64,000 bases of DNA from Sorghum bicolor (GCF_000003195.3 NC_012873.2:27164547-27228546); one strand, 5' to 3'. Shown: positions 47,206 through 59,366, numbered from the stretch's first letter. A program made the numbers and translations. The notes: a model not told the origin generated them from the letters alone.

Positions 47206-49124
47206 TGAAAGGTCCAAATGGCTAGAGGGGGGGTGAATAGCCTATTTAAATTTTCTACAAACTTCAACTAGACAAGTTGATTAGTAAAACAAAAGGCGAA
47301 GCTATTCTAGCACTAGCACAACTAAGCTAAGCAAGCCACCTACACAAGTCTAGCAAGAAAGCTAAACACTAGTTACAACAAGAAAGCACAACTAGAAGCT
47401 TGCTACACTCCTAAATAAGAAGACTAAACTAAACAGGCTAAACAACTAGCAAGGTAAACAAGTAAGTAAAGGAGTGAAGAGTGATTGTTATACCAACGTT
47501 GTAGAGTAGAGATATATCCAACCAATCACTCACAATCACAAGAGAATCCTCGGCAAGAGATGACACAAGATTTTTTACCGAGGTTCACTTGCTTCCCGGC
47601 AAGCTAGTCCTCGTTGTGGCGATACACCCACTTGATGGATCACGAGCTAATTGGCAATCCAAAGCCAAACCCTCAGCGGGTGCCGCACATCCACTCACAA
47701 GATGGGGATCCTCCTAGCCACGAGCAATCCACTAGAGTAGCCAATTACGATCTCCCACGGGGAAGGCTCAAGAACCCCTCACAAGTCACTTGGTGAGGCT
47801 CGAAACAATCTCCAAGCACGAGCTCAACACCACCGCTGCTCCAAGCCGTCTAGGGCATCGGGAAACACCCAAGAGTAACAAGAAATCCGTAGCAAACTCA
47901 AGAATCAAGTGCCACTAAATGCAACTCTCAAAGCAATGCACTTGAATCTCACTCAATCTCACTAGGATTAGCAATCAAGCAAGGAGATGAGTGGAGGGAG
48001 TGTTCTCTAGCTCAATGTATGTCTCAAGTAATCAAATTTGCAAGAGAGAACCTCCCAAAGCCGGCCACCTTCTATTTATAAGCCCCTCATAGAAACTAGC
48101 CGTTGGCTGTTTTCACTGGGCTGAAAACGGGGGCACCGGACGCTACTAAGTGAGCACCAGACGCTCGACTCCCTGCGTTTGGTGCACTGGAGTTGGCCAT
48201 GTGTCCTCTTTGAATCTCGCGTGTCAGATCCTAACGGCTACCTGCAACACACCGGACGCTCTGTAAGTCCACACCGGACGCGTCCGGTGCACACCGGACT
48301 CATGCGCAGAGAGTTTGCCAAACTCGCAACCTCACTAGACGCTGGGCACCGGACGGTCCGGTGCTCACGGGACTCGTGCGCAGAGAGGGTTGCAAAAACC
48401 CCTCACACCGGACGCTAACCACCGGACGCTCTCAGAGTGCGTTCGGTGCTTAACCCTAGCAGGGTCAAGCACACCGGACGCTGAGGCCAGCGTCCAGTGC
48501 CTCCGCACTCAGCGTCCGGTGAGTGTTTCTCATTGAGAAAACACTCCCGCAACTTCTCCAAAAATTTCCCACCGGCGCAATAGAAAATATACACTTAATT
48601 TTCTCAAAAGCGCCGAATCCCGGGAGAGAGGAACCCACACCCCTCTCAACCCTAGGAACTCCACCTCCTTTGTAAATGTGCTAACACCAACAAGTGTCCA
48701 CCACCAAAGTGCACGTGTGTTAGATTTTCACAAACATTTTCACCAAAGGAGTTAAGTTAGCACTTTACTAAATCCTAATGCATATGCTCAAGAAGTGGAC
48801 CTAGTAGCACTTGATTCGAGAGATGACCGATATTTCCCCTCTTGATAGTCAGCTATCTATCCTAAACCCGGTCAATCACTTCTCTACTCATCTTAGACCG
48901 GCAAAAGTAAAATCCTATGTTTATACCTTTGCCTTGATAACTTTGCTCCTCGTCTATCATCATGATCTCCACATCAAGCTTCATCCCTTTGTGATCATGT
49001 GGCCACCTTTCCATGCCACCATGCACCTTCATCACATGTGTTGCTATGCCTAACTCAAATCACTTAAACACAAGGCATTAGCAACTTGGTGTCATTAATT
49101 ACCAAAACCAAACTTGGGCTTTCA
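47206..49124 (+). mobile_element. Solo LTR of a Copia SIRE/Maximus-like element
   Basis: Starts TGAAAGGTCCAAATGGC with tagagggggggtgaatagcc nearby, ends CTTGGGCTTTCA, and is flanked by perfect 5-bp repeats CCTGT (47201-47205 and 49125-49129). The start text is familiar from grass SIRE-type LTRs (recalled, not searched). It arose by recombination between the two LTRs of a full element, after the Tekay-like insertion. A tatttataagc TATA-like site lies near 48073. Confidence 0.85.
48130..48525. repeat. Array of CACCGGACG motifs in both orientations
   Basis: About a dozen copies of CACCGGACG or its complement CGTCCGGTG, some forming direct palindromes such as accggacgcgtccggt near 48274. They lie just downstream of the TATA-like site of the solo LTR. 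Confidence 0.75.
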
Positions 49125-50008
49125 CCTGTAGCTCACTTTGGCCGGTGAGTGTGGTTTGTGTGGGGAATAAACTCGCCAGCTGGTCAGAAATCGATTCGAA
49201 TCGCCATCGCTCCTGGATAGTGAGCACTTGACTTGAGCTTCGTCATTGTAGTAATGTTTATGGAACACTTGGATGGTTATGGTATGATGATGATGTTGGA
49301 AATGCCACATCAAATATGGGTACTACTGTTCTATCTTAATCAAGTGATTGCTCTAGTACAGGTGCTAATATAGATGACAGGTAATGATTATTAATTTGAG
49401 CTAAATACCTGAAAAGTTACTTACCTGTAACCAAAGCTTTTTATGCAAAAAGTGTTGTCAAGCTAGCCCCACCAATAAAGCCTTGCATACTCCTTGGTGT
49501 CATATTATTTCTGGTTTATAACGGGTAAGTCTAGCTGAGTACCTTCTCGTACTCAGGGTTTATTCCCACTTGTTGCAGGTTGTGATGTATCATGGCTACT
49601 GCAAGAGTTGGATGACTCCTACCATATTAGAGGAGTAAGATCATGGGCATGATCCTTCTTAGTTACCTCACCTATGTTGCTTTTGTTGGAGTTGACCTGG
49701 ATACTGGCATGTATTTGAAATGAGGGCAATATAAGTTTTAAATTACTTTGCTTTCGCTACTTTTCAACTCAAGTTGTAATAACTATATCGAACTCCGATG
49801 TATATCAAACTACTTGTGAAATGGATGTAACATGTGACTTGTTATGTTGAATCACTACGATCTTGGCTTGATTGATGGTTGGTTTGAAATCCCTCTTGAT
49901 TTCACGGACTACCGGGTTTATGAGAGTTCGATTATGTTAAAGCAACTGCTTTGGCGGGAGTTTTGCATAGTTGATCCCTTGTAAATTGGGCGGTTCTGTT
50001 ACAAGGTC

Positions 50009-50302
50009 CATAGGGTAGTCTATAGGAGTAGACTAGAAACCGCCCAAAGGGGTGTTTATTGTAAACTTTGTAGATAAAGTTTGTAATAAAGTGTGATTTA
50101 TGTGAACCATGGTTTTGAGCGCTGTAAATAAATTTGTTTGAGTGATGGATCACTGAGTCATGTTGCTTGCCCTTGAGGAGCTTGTCCTAGAAAGTTATTG
50201 TGGCGCTTGTCGAGTATTCTGCGTATGTAAAAGCATATAGCAAAAGAGGCAAACTTTATTATTATTCAACAAAAAAGATTTACAAGTAAAATGTACTGAA
50301 AC
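50009..50302. other. Convergent 3' ends of the two genes of element D
   Basis: Between the antisense-gene stop (36327, adjacent once the Tekay-like element is removed) and the pol stop (50303). Contains taataaagtg on the plus strand near 50090 and tttattattattcaac near 50257, whose complement offers AATAAT/AATAAA-like signals for pol. No gene. Confidence 0.5.
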
Positions 50303-51480
50303 TTAGGGGTAGAAGCGTCGTAGTTTGTCTATGTGCTAGGAGTTAGGCAGGCGTGTGCCATCTGGGTACGCCAATCTATAAGATGTAGGTCGTGTAACTT
50401 CGATGACCACAAAAGGACCCTCCCAGGGGGTAGATAACTTGTGCATTCCCTCTTGGCTTGTTTTCCACTTGAGCACCAGATCACCGACCATGAAGGAGCG
50501 GTCTTTGACGTTCCTATTGTGGTAGCGTCCAATGGCCTCGAGATATTTCGCTGTTCAAATATAGGAAGTCAGGCGTCTCTCTTCTGTGCAGTTGATTTCG
50601 AGCTCTCTGGTGATGTCGGCTGAAGACTGGTCGAAATGTTCGACTCTTGGGGATCTGAAGGCCACGTCCGCGGGGAGCACTGCCTCGGCCCCATATACCA
50701 TGAAATAGGGTGATACACCTGTGTTGCGACTAAGCTATGTTCGAAGACCCCAGAACACAGCTGGTAACTCTTTCATCCACCGCCCTAGTGCCCTGTCGTT
50801 TTTGGTGTACAGTCTCTTCTTTAGAGCATCGATGATCATTCCATTTGCTCGCTCGACTTGGCCGTTGGCTCAAAGATGGGCTACCGACACATACTTTATA
50901 ACTATGCTTCTATCATCACAGAAGTCCCAGAATGTAGTGCCAGTGAACTGAGTGCCCAGGTCGGTGATTATGCTGTTGGGAACCCTGAATCTATGTATAA
51001 TTTGATTGAGGAATTCCACCGCCTTCTCGTAAGTCGCTTTGACCAATGGCATGTACTCAATCCACTTCGAGAACTTGTCGATTAGTACGAACACGAATTT
51101 GAAATTGCCGGGGGCCAGTTTGAAAGGCCCGATCATGTCGAGACCCCAACATGCAAATGGCCAGGATGAGGGATTCGTCTGGATTTCATGAGCAGGCATG
51201 TGGGTCCGCTTGGCGAAGAACTGGCAGCCCTCGCAATGCCGGACCAGTTTCTCGGCGTCGGCGACTGCGGTTGGCCAATAGAAACCTGCTCAGAAAGCCT
51301 TTCCGATCAGTGTTCTAGAGGCGGCGTGGTTGCCGCAGGATCCAGTATGTATGTCTTCCAATAACTTGATGCCGTCTTCTTGGGATATGCATTTCAACAA
51401 GACTTCTGAACTTGCGTTCTTACGCATAAGTCTATTATCGACCAATATATAATTTCTGAAGCGTCAGATAAGGCGCTCGT
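50303..51480 (-). pseudogene. INT: Element D integrase
   Basis: Ends in the conserved LRRFYP followed by TAA at 50305-50303. Upstream in minus direction: zinc-binding end CEGCQFFAKRTH, first catalytic Asp in WGLDMIGPF, second in ITDLGTQF (Asn replaced by Leu), third Glu in NGQVERAN, and the C-terminal segment PWEGPFVVIEV. In-frame stops include TGA before AGFYW, TGA before ANGQV, TAG after LRT and TAG before HIDKL, mostly fitting C-to-T changes at CGA or CAG or a Trp codon. No longer functional. Confidence 0.85.
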
Positions 51481-52558
51481 TCTCCGTTTTGTCTTGGAAT
51501 CCTAAGTCGTCGGAGAGATACTTAATGAAAGGGGCGCGCCAGTCGTTGCCATTGGTTGTCGAAGCGATGTTTCCCACGTGCAGCATTTCATTATGTGACT
51601 TTTCAGCCAGGTCTGTTCTGACACTAGGTGTGTTGATATCCTGGACAAGAACACCTTGCGGAATCTGGGCCCGGGATGATGCTATCTTTGACAGCGCATC
51701 TGCTGCTTGGTTTTTGTCCCGGACCATGTGGATGTACTCTATGCCATAAAAATTTAATTCCCACCTCTGGATTTATTTGCAGTACAGGTCCATCTTTTCA
51801 TGAGTTGTGTCCCACTCCTTATTCAGCTGGTTGATGACTAGGGCAGAGTCATCGTAGACATAAAGGCGCTTGATTCCTTGTTCCACGGCTAACCGGATGC
51901 CGTGCAGGCATGGCTCGTACTCGGCGACGTTATTGGAGGCTGGAAAAAGGATCCTAAGGACGTAGCGAAGTTTGTCCTTGTTTGGAGAAATAAAAAGTAT
52001 TCCAGTGTCGGCTCCATTGATGTTTAGGGACCCGTCGAAGAACATTGACCAGTGATCGAAGACATCTGGAGAAGGTGGTGCGTTGAGATCCATCCATTCC
52101 ACGATGAAGTCGACCAGGGCTTGAGACTTTATAGTAGTGCGACTCTGGAATTCCAAAGAAAATGGGCATAATTCCATGGCCCACTTTACAATTCTACCGT
52201 TGGCGTCCTTGTTGCGCAAAATGTCCCCCAACGGAAAACTTGTAGTAACCAAGACCTGATGGCCATCGAGGTAGTGCTTTAGCTTTCTTGAGGTCATTAA
52301 GATGGCGTAGATTAGTTTTTGTATCTGAGGATACCTGGTCTTGTATTCGTTTAGGACTTCGCTTATGAAGTACACGGGCCTCTGGACTTTGTAGACGTGG
52401 CCCGGTTCATCCCGCTCGACTACGAGCACCGTGGAGACGACCCGATCAGTCGCTGCTATATAGAGGAGCAGGTCCTCGTTGGGTTGAGGTGCGGTGAGTC
52501 CGGGTGGTGAGGTGAGGAAGGCTTTAAGTTGGGTGAACGCTGCGTTGGCCTCTTTTGT
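51481..52558 (-). pseudogene. RH: Element D RNase H and second RNase H
   Basis: RT-linked RNase H part ([19 protein letters not shown]) at about 52420-52290, then the second, archaeal-type RNase H ([18 protein letters not shown] near 52050, [12 protein letters not shown], then ADALSKIASSRAQ near 51690). A TAA interrupts after YCK at about 51772 and a TGA follows NERLI near 51464. The double RNase H supports the Tat placement. Confidence 0.85.
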
Positions 52559-53530
52559 CTAAGAGAATTTTTCTGATGCTTTCAGGAGCTTAAAGAAAGG
52601 AAGCCCTTTTTCCCCCAACCTGGAAATAAAACGGCTGAGAGCAGCCATGCACCCCGTGAGCTTTTGGACATCTTTGACGTTCCTGGGGGGTCGCATATCG
52701 AGTATTGCCTTGATTTTTGAGGGGTTTGGCCGTATGACGTCGCGGCTGATGACGTTACCGAGTAGTATACCAGAGGAAATCCTGAAGTTGCTTTTCTTTG
52801 GGTTAAGCTTCCACTTGTATTTATTCAGCGCTTTAAAAGTGCGGTCTAAGTTGTCGATCAGGGTGTTTGCGTCCCTGGTTTTGGTGACAACGTCGTCGAC
52901 ATAAGCCTCGACGAGGTCATCACGTATCTCGTCGTGGAGGCATTGCTGAATGGCGCGTTGATAGGTAGCTCCGGTGTTTTTGAGTCCAAAGGACATGGTG
53001 GTGTAGCAATATGCACTGAAAGGATTGATGAAGGAAGTTTTGATCTGGTCATCTTCCTTTAGGGAGATCTGGTGGTATCCAGAGTAACAGTCAAGAAAAG
53101 AGAGGAGCTCGCATCCGGCCGTTGAATCGACCACCTCGTCGATGTGAGGGAGACCAAAAGGATCTTTAGGACGGTGTTTACTGAGATTAGTGTAATCAAC
53201 GCATATTCTCCTTTCATTATTCTTTTTTCTTACAAGGACCGGATTGGCGAGCCAATCGGGGTGATACACTTCTTTAATGAATCCGGCTGCTAAAAACCGT
53301 GTGATTTCTTTAAGGAAACGCACATTCTCCTTTCATTATTATTTTTGTCATGAGCAAATCGTCATAGCTTCTGTTTGATAGGTCTTGCGGTCTTCGCGAC
53401 ATTTAAGGAGTGCTCGATCAGGTTTCGTGGGACGTCGGAAATGTCTGCGGGTTTCCATGCGAAAACGCTTGTCCCTTATAAACCTGACAAGCGCGTTTTC
53501 CTATTTGGCGTCCAGGTTGGCCACGATGAG
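52559..53530 (-). pseudogene. RT: Element D reverse transcriptase
   Basis: Open from 53323 to 52559 with LVRKKNNERRICVDYTNL, LLSFLDCYSGYHQISL, MSFGLKNTGATYQRA and catalytic YVDD, followed by NVKDVQKLTGCMAALSRF. Upstream, the entry region (RNLIEHSLNVAKTARPIKQKL) is present near 53350-53430, but a 27-nt piece at 53320-53346, copied from 53201-53227, has been inserted between the RFAHDK-like and EITRFL parts, shifting the frame. Confidence 0.88.
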
Positions 53531-54240
53531 AGCCGTCTTCTCGGGGCTACCATCGACCAGCTATACTTCCTTGTGCTCTTTGGACTTTGAGCTTTTCCTT
53601 GGAGTCTCCTGCTTGGGTAGTTGGAGCTTGTCGGGTAGAACTTGCGTGGCTTGTGCTACGGTTTCCGCCATGCGAATCGAGAGATCAATTGCCTTGGTGA
53701 TCTTGAAGCTTTCCTCTTCGCAAGTGTACGCGGTGTAGACGTTGCCTCTGACGGTTAAGACACCCTTCTCGATCGGAATCTTGAGGACCAGGTATGAGTA
53801 GTGCGGAACCACCATGAATTTGGTTAGCGAGGGGCGGCCTAGGATTGTGTGGTAGGTCCCGTCGAAGTCGGCGACCACAAAGTTGACAAACTCTGTGCGG
53901 AAGTGGTCTCGTGTTTCGAACTGGACAGGCAGCGTTATCTGGCCAAGGGGTACTAAACTTTGACCTGGCAGGACGCCCCAGAACTGGGCGTCATACGGCT
54001 TCAGTTGCGCCGGAGTTAGCTTGAGAGCAGGCAAGCTGTTGCGGAAGAGGATATCAATGGAGCTACCCCCGTCAACGGGCACGCGCTCGAACCTAACGCT
54101 GTTGATGCATGGGTCTAGCATCAGAGGGAAACGCCCTGGTTCTAGGATGGCGGCCCACTGGTTCTGCCTGTTGAAGGAGATCTCTCTATGCGACCAGGGG
54201 GAATTTTGGATCGGCAATCAGGCCATCGGAGCTGTCCACA
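53531..54240 (-). pseudogene. PR: Element D aspartic protease
   Basis: Open frame 54217-53561. Active-site variant DGGSS (VPVDGGSSIDILF), then GRPSLTKFMVVPHYSYLVLK in the place of the GRP flap-strand motif. D-G-G in place of D-T-G matches element B, so this is a lineage trait and not damage. The downstream linker is rich in Lys and Ser and ends HKEV at the stop. Confidence 0.82.
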
Positions 54241-56101
54241 TTAAGACAAGCTCTCTTTAGGAGCTTTCTTTCTCGCTTGGACTCGATAGAAACTTTGCCT
54301 CCAAAGATGAGTGCACCACATCGGTGGGACTGGCATATTGGTGTCGTGGGTCCCTATCCTGGTCTTCGTCTTCCTGACCGTGTCTATCCTGTTTCCCATT
54401 TTTCTTGACAGAATCCCCCTGAGCGGCCCGCTGTGTGTAGATGCTTTTGAGGACACGGCATTCTTCCATCGTGTGGTTAGACTTGGGATTGAGTTGGCAC
54501 GGTCCTTTCAGCGTCTTGTTGTAGTCTTCCTGGTAATCTCGCCATCCATTGGGGCGCTTGACTGCGTTCACCTCGTGGTCGTTGTCACGAGGTCGCTTGC
54601 CTCTGAAATCGTCACGGTTGTCGCGATGCCTGTCCCACCCTTCTCGGTGGTCGCGGTTGTCGCCGCTGCGAAGATTCCGGTTGTCGAAACGCCCATGACT
54701 GTCGTCTCGTCGGGGAGGCTGGTCGGCTCCTCTCACATCTTGTCGGATGAGTTTTTCTGCGTCATCGGTGTTGGCGTAGTTTTTAGCCATGGCTAGGAGC
54801 TTACCGACCGTGGTTGGCTTTTACGCAGTAGCTTGCTTCTCAATGCTTCGTGGAAGCGTAGGCCCTTGATGAAGGCCGATATAGCCTCGTCATGAGAAAT
54901 CTTTGGGATCTTGAGGCGCATATCCGAGAAGCGTCGGATGTAGTCACGCAAGGGCTCGTTCTTCCTGTCCCTTATCCTCTCGAGATCGTATTTGTTTCCG
55001 GGCTGCTCGCAGGTAGCGATGAAATTATCAATGAAAGCCTGACGCAGTTCCTCCCATGAATCAAAAGAGTCCTCGGGTAGGCCGAGGAGCCATTGGTGGC
55101 CGGCTTGGTCGAGGACAACCTGAAATAGTTGGCCATGACATGCTCATCTCCTGCTACCGACCGAACTACGATTTTGTAAAGAGTGATCCAGTTTTTAGGA
55201 TTCTCCTTGCCATCGTATTTTTTGAGCTTCTTGAGCTTGAAGTTGCGGGGCCATATGACTTGGCGAAGGTGTGACGAGAACTGTCTTAGGCCGGGGGGGC
55301 ATGTGCTGCATCGTATTCGAAGCGTCGCACGTTTTCATGCACTGCTTGTTCTGTAATGCGCCTGTTGATGCGTTCGCGGACATCCTTAGGGGGGAGGTTG
55401 TGTCGTAGATCCCGGTCCTGGTTCACCTCCTGACCACATCCACGCCTTTGTTCGTGGTAACTGCCGGCATCACGTCCACGATTATCTCGACGGGTGTCCT
55501 TCCTTCGATTATTGGCAGGTGAACGGCTACGACGGTGCCCATCGGATCGTGGTGAGGTGTGGCTGTGATGAGTCTGGTCAGAGGTGACCTCTGTATAGGA
55601 AACGGATTGAACCCTTTTGAGTAGAGTAGCGGTCTGTCCCATGGCCGCGATCAGATGCGCCCGTATATTGGCTCGAATGTCCTGATATTCGGGAGCATCG
55701 GGAAGGCGATCCAAGTTGGCCATGGCGACGACCACATTGGCGCTTGGTGTCTTGTAGACCTGTTGATTTCCGACCATGTCAAAAGCATCATTGAGATTGT
55801 GTGGGGCAAGCTGTCGTTCCTCGTCTCCTCGTCGTTGGGCACGGTCGGTGTTGCGCTGTTCTCATTGCTGTCTTTGTTCATCAGTTTCTCCATCAACAAC
55901 TAGTTCCTTATTACTGACATTGACAACCAAATCTCCTCGTCGAGGCGGAAAGACTGGGAAGTGGGAGAAACCAGGCGGGTATGGTGGCAGATCTAAATCG
56001 TAGTCCTCGTCCTCGGGGTGTAAAACCTCGGTAGGGACAGATCCTGTACTGGAGCTTGTACTGCTGGACTTGTCTTCTGGCAGGGTGCGGATGGAGACCA
56101 T
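54241..56101 (-). pseudogene. gag: Element D gag
   Basis: Begins at ATG 56101-56099 with a Ser-rich, then acidic leader (PEDEDYDLDLPPYPPG), breaks by a frameshift near 55865, continues with Arg/Asp-rich text (RRSRSPANNRRKDTRRDN) and a degenerate gag core near 55280-54850 (IRRFSDMRLKIPK-like, read in several frames). It ends with a Cys/His knuckle region (C-Q-L-N...H-T-M-E-E-C) near 54490-54440. Several frameshifts. The Athila LTR at 56102 abuts the start codon. Confidence 0.75.
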
Positions 56102-57330
56102 TGTTGATATTTGGGAACGCAATAAGGAATTGATCCGCAAGCGCACGGATATCGGTGAGCACTTCACCTGGGAGGTTATCTAGAGTATCGTATTTATTTT
56201 TTTACCACTAGGAGAAAGAGTGCATCTCACTAACCCGGTCTATTACTACTAACCTTTAGGCTACAAAGAATGTTTCTCGATGTGAGTGATAAATAGAGAA
56301 GACTACAACCGTAATCTCTTTCTAACCTTGGTAAAGATGATCTACTGCTCTATTGGGGAAGCTTACGGAATCTAGACACCACAAAGGATGTTCAACCCAC
56401 ACCTATAAACCCTATCCTTCTTGCTAACGAGATATGGTCTACAAAGGTAACTCAAAAATGTCACGTTCCTTGCTACTACCACGGTCCAGCTAGTCAGGGG
56501 ATATCTATGAGTATCCTAGCCCAAACACCACGTCTACGCTAGAGATGATTACTCTAAACTCTACGCGAAGAGATTAAAGTAAACTCATAAACCAAAGAAC
56601 AATAAAACAATAACTTACTAGAATTTAGAAGTTGAAATACTGAAGAATCCTAAGAGCAAGCCTCGGGTTAGAAGACTTGATCCCGCAGGTACAAACTCGG
56701 AGTAGACACCGACAGGCCGGGCTTCCTCCGATCTACACCTCCACTCTACCTCTCTCAATCTAGTAGAAACTAGAAGATCTATTTCTACTCACATTGGATG
56801 CTAAGCCTAAAAAGAAATTTTATTTAGAGGAGAGGTATTCCTTCGAGGGCACCTCTCAACTCTATGATGAACTTGTCTCCTCCAGGGGCCAGGGGGTCTG
56901 GATTTATAGTCCCCTCAAGTGAACGTGAGCCATTGGATCAAACCGACATTGATTGGACGGTTATCCTTGATCCTTTAGGTCGGTGGAGCTTGGTTCGCAA
57001 AAAGAGTCCCGATTGGAATCCAGGAGGGGGCGAGCGCCCTGGTCCTTAGGGCGAGCGCCCTGGGCCAGGCCCCGTTCGGCCTCCGCTTTGTTCCCGTGGC
57101 TTCTGGAGTCTTCTAGATGGTAGAAAATTGCAAGGTGCGTTGATATCTATATGTAATCCCGACATGTGTGCCTTTCTTCCTTATTTCCTGATAACCCCCT
57201 GCAGAAACAGATAAACAACAAAACTCGTGGAATTCTGTCACATTAAACCCTAATTCTAGGTGTTGTTTGCATATTGGTCCTTTCTCTTGTTTATTTGATA
57301 ATTAAAATTTATACTTAAGAACCGTCAACA
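56102..57330 (-). mobile_element. Athila-like 3' LTR (H), minus strand
   Basis: The reverse complement starts TGTTGACGGTTC (57330) and ends ...ATATCAACA (56102), 1229 bp. GC motif at about 57028-57062, TATA-like actataaatc at 56901-56910 on the minus strand. The internal 3' region lies to its right, and the D gag ATG lies directly to its left, so the LTR end is the insertion site. The target duplication would be atggt on the minus strand (56097-56101). Confidence 0.88.
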
Positions 57331-58648
57331 AATACCCCCATACTTAGGCTTTTACTCGTCCTCGAGAAAAGGATGGTTAAGAAAAATATCTGGGGTAAAA
57401 ACATTGTAAAACATTTTCTTCATACCTGCAGGGTGTTGTAAAAATTCACTATGTACCATAGTCAGGGAAGTATATGATCAAGAGTAAAGATCCTTTCTTC
57501 TCAATCCTATTACTTGGAGTTTTTTGTATATTTTTTGAAAAGAAATTTAGCATACCTTTTATCCTCATAGGTCCTCTCAGGTCACTCATTATCTTTTATA
57601 TATCTCACTAAGGCTATTTTAATTTGCAAAAATTCTTAAGCATACTTACTTTGTATTTATTGCCTGATCAAAACGGGATCCGAGGAGAAGAATGCCATAC
57701 TCTTAGATCAAAGACTTTGGAAATTAAAAACTTGTCAACTCTTGCTGGCATATTGCTTATTAGAGGGACCATGGGCTATCATTTTCTTCTTTTCTTCTTT
57801 CTCTCTCTCTCTTTTTTAAGTGGATACCAGGGTACCCCTAATTCTACTGCCGGACATTTGTCCATTTTTCTGCGAGGTTGTCGAGCACTTGCTCCTTTTT
57901 ATTTCCTTGAATTATTCATATTTTTTTTGCATAGCCCATGCCTCTAATGCAGTAATACTTCAGAAGAGTGAATCTTTCTGAATAAATTTCTTGATCTTAG
58001 GAGCATGATAAATCTCTCAACAAGGGTCTAACTCATTTTGAACAAACTCAATACAGAGTAGATAGCTTTTATAATCATAATTAATATTTTCAGTTTTATC
58101 AGGCACATAAAACATTGAGGATGGTAGCTAGAATTTTTGAATAAATTCTCCAAGCAACAATGATCAAGAATAAGAAACTCATACTGTACCATCTCACATT
58201 CCACAATGACTTTAAGCAACATAGGGTTTTAAAATGATTTTGCAAGTTTTCAGGAAATATCCTAGAGTGAGATTAATCATGATTAGAAACATTTTAATCT
58301 TTTTAATTTATCATGTCGGAGACAGTATTCTGCATAATCTAAGATATGTGTATGTGTAAAATGTGTAGAGTGTGTACCTGAATTGTGGAGTGGTGTAGTC
58401 GAAGTGTGTTTGGCATGTCGAGGGATCTGCCCCATACTTCTTTTCTGCTTTCTTGCACAAAAATAACGTAGAGACACACAAGACATAATAATAATAATAA
58501 TACTCTTTATAATTCTTGAGGCATTTATTACAAATGACTAGTAGCAAACTGACGATAATAGTAGCAAACTGACGATAATAGTAAAATCTAAACCGAAATT
58601 AAAGATAAATAACTAAGATGCATTGCCTCAAGATCTAATCTAGATAAC
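57331..58648 (-). other. 3' non-coding region of Athila-like element H
   Basis: Purine tract (complement of taccccc near 57332-57347) next to the LTR, palindrome pair at 57852-57894 and an ATT microsatellite near 58485-58502. Homologous to 22244-23530. No gene. Confidence 0.75.
57852..57894 (-). other. Pair of CAAGTG-centred palindromes (H)
   Basis: On the plus strand GGACATTTGTCC (57852-57863) and GAGCACTTGCTC (57883-57894). Read on the minus strand the order and orientation match the other three copies. Confidence 0.7.
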
Positions 58649-59278
58649 TTAGCGGTGCTCTAACTCCTTGATCTTCTTATTGGCACTAGCAAGATCATGC
58701 CTAAGACCTAGTATAACGGTGTTGTGGTTAGAGAGCTGCCTAGTGATGGAGTTAACTGAGCACTGGAGGTCTATGATGACTCTGTCTTGCCTACGAACGT
58801 CCTCATCAATATCTACTATAGTCTTGCGACGCTTAGGAGGTGTCTCGAAAGCATTGAGAGCGTGCTTCGGGGCTGCCTTTGGAGGGATGGAACGGACTTT
58901 GGCTGCTCTAATCCCTTCAAAGTAAGGCCTCTCCTCCTCCGTAGTGTAGCGGATGCTGCTGATCTCGCCGCTCCGGTTGGTCTTGACTCCAATGACCCTC
59001 TCATTGGGTCTAGGTGGAAGGATCCTTGTGCCGGTTGGCACCTTGATGGTGGTCTCCTTCTTGGATGATGATCCCTTGAGAAGTATGGGTTGTGGCGGTG
59101 CGGTGAGAACTGGTTGAGCATGATAGGTTTGAGCGGAGCTGCGTTGGCATAATGGCATGGCTTCTAGCTATTGCTCTGTGTTGGCCGGGACGAGAGCACG
59201 GGTGTCGGGGTCTTCCTTAGGCTTTATGTTGAGGTTGAAGGGGACGACTTCCCAATCATCGTGAAACTTTTCGGCCAT
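58649..59278 (-). pseudogene. Accessory coiled-coil ORF, copy H (TAG at codon 37)
   Basis: Starts ATG at 59278-59276 with the leader MAEKFHDDWEVVPFNLN, meets TAG at codon 37 (CAG in the intact copy), and continues open for about 170 codons from a Met shortly after to the stop at about 58649. The post-stop part keeps ILPPRPNERVIG, TPPKRRKTI and a C-terminal coiled coil ending KKIKELEHR. If initiated at the inner ATG (59158) it would still encode the NLS-like and coiled-coil parts. The promoter is at 59367-59376. Confidence 0.75.
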
Positions 59279-59366
59279 TGGAGCGGCGAGGAACTAAACA
59301 AGCTCTAATTGAAGAAGAAGAGAAGGCTTGGGTGGATTGGTGTTTGAAAACTGACGTCAGGGGTCT

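Larger units (their letters stand above)
36333..50003 (+). mobile_element. Tekay/Del-like chromovirus-type element, non-coding, with TSD AGGTC
   Basis: LTRs start TGTAACACCCTAGG and end CGGTTCT.TTACA; the flanks AGGTC (36328-36332 and 50004-50008) are identical. An initiator-Met type PBS and a polypurine tract border a 3.65-kb internal region without a supported gene, so the copy depends on others for mobility. By eye the LTRs differ at about 18 positions in the first 2.26 kb, fewer than those of F. The lineage is inferred from LTR length, PBS and the ctcgggacgagattctttta context. Confidence 0.92.
42955..50003 (+). mobile_element. 3' LTR of the Tekay-like element, carrying a solo LTR
   Basis: 7049 bp including a 1919-bp solo LTR and its duplicated CCTGT; without them about 5.1 kb, a length fitting Tekay/Del LTRs. 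It keeps the segment that the 5' LTR lost (45204-49305), including a GC-richer part at 46380-47200 with gaagatggtgttgggtgg and ctcgggtatgggcggtg. No gene. Confidence 0.88.
25184..56101 (-). mobile_element. Tat-like Ty3/gypsy element D (minus strand), split by two insertions
   Basis: Gag-pol is on the minus strand at 50303-56101. The element's extra gene is on the plus strand at 25184-26520 and 34330-36329. Removing element F (26521-34324) and the Tekay-like element (36333-50003) restores continuity at both sites. No LTR of D is visible: the left edge is a break with Athila gag, and the right edge is the insertion point of an Athila LTR just before the gag ATG, so the 5' LTR may lie right of the window. 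Confidence 0.85.
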
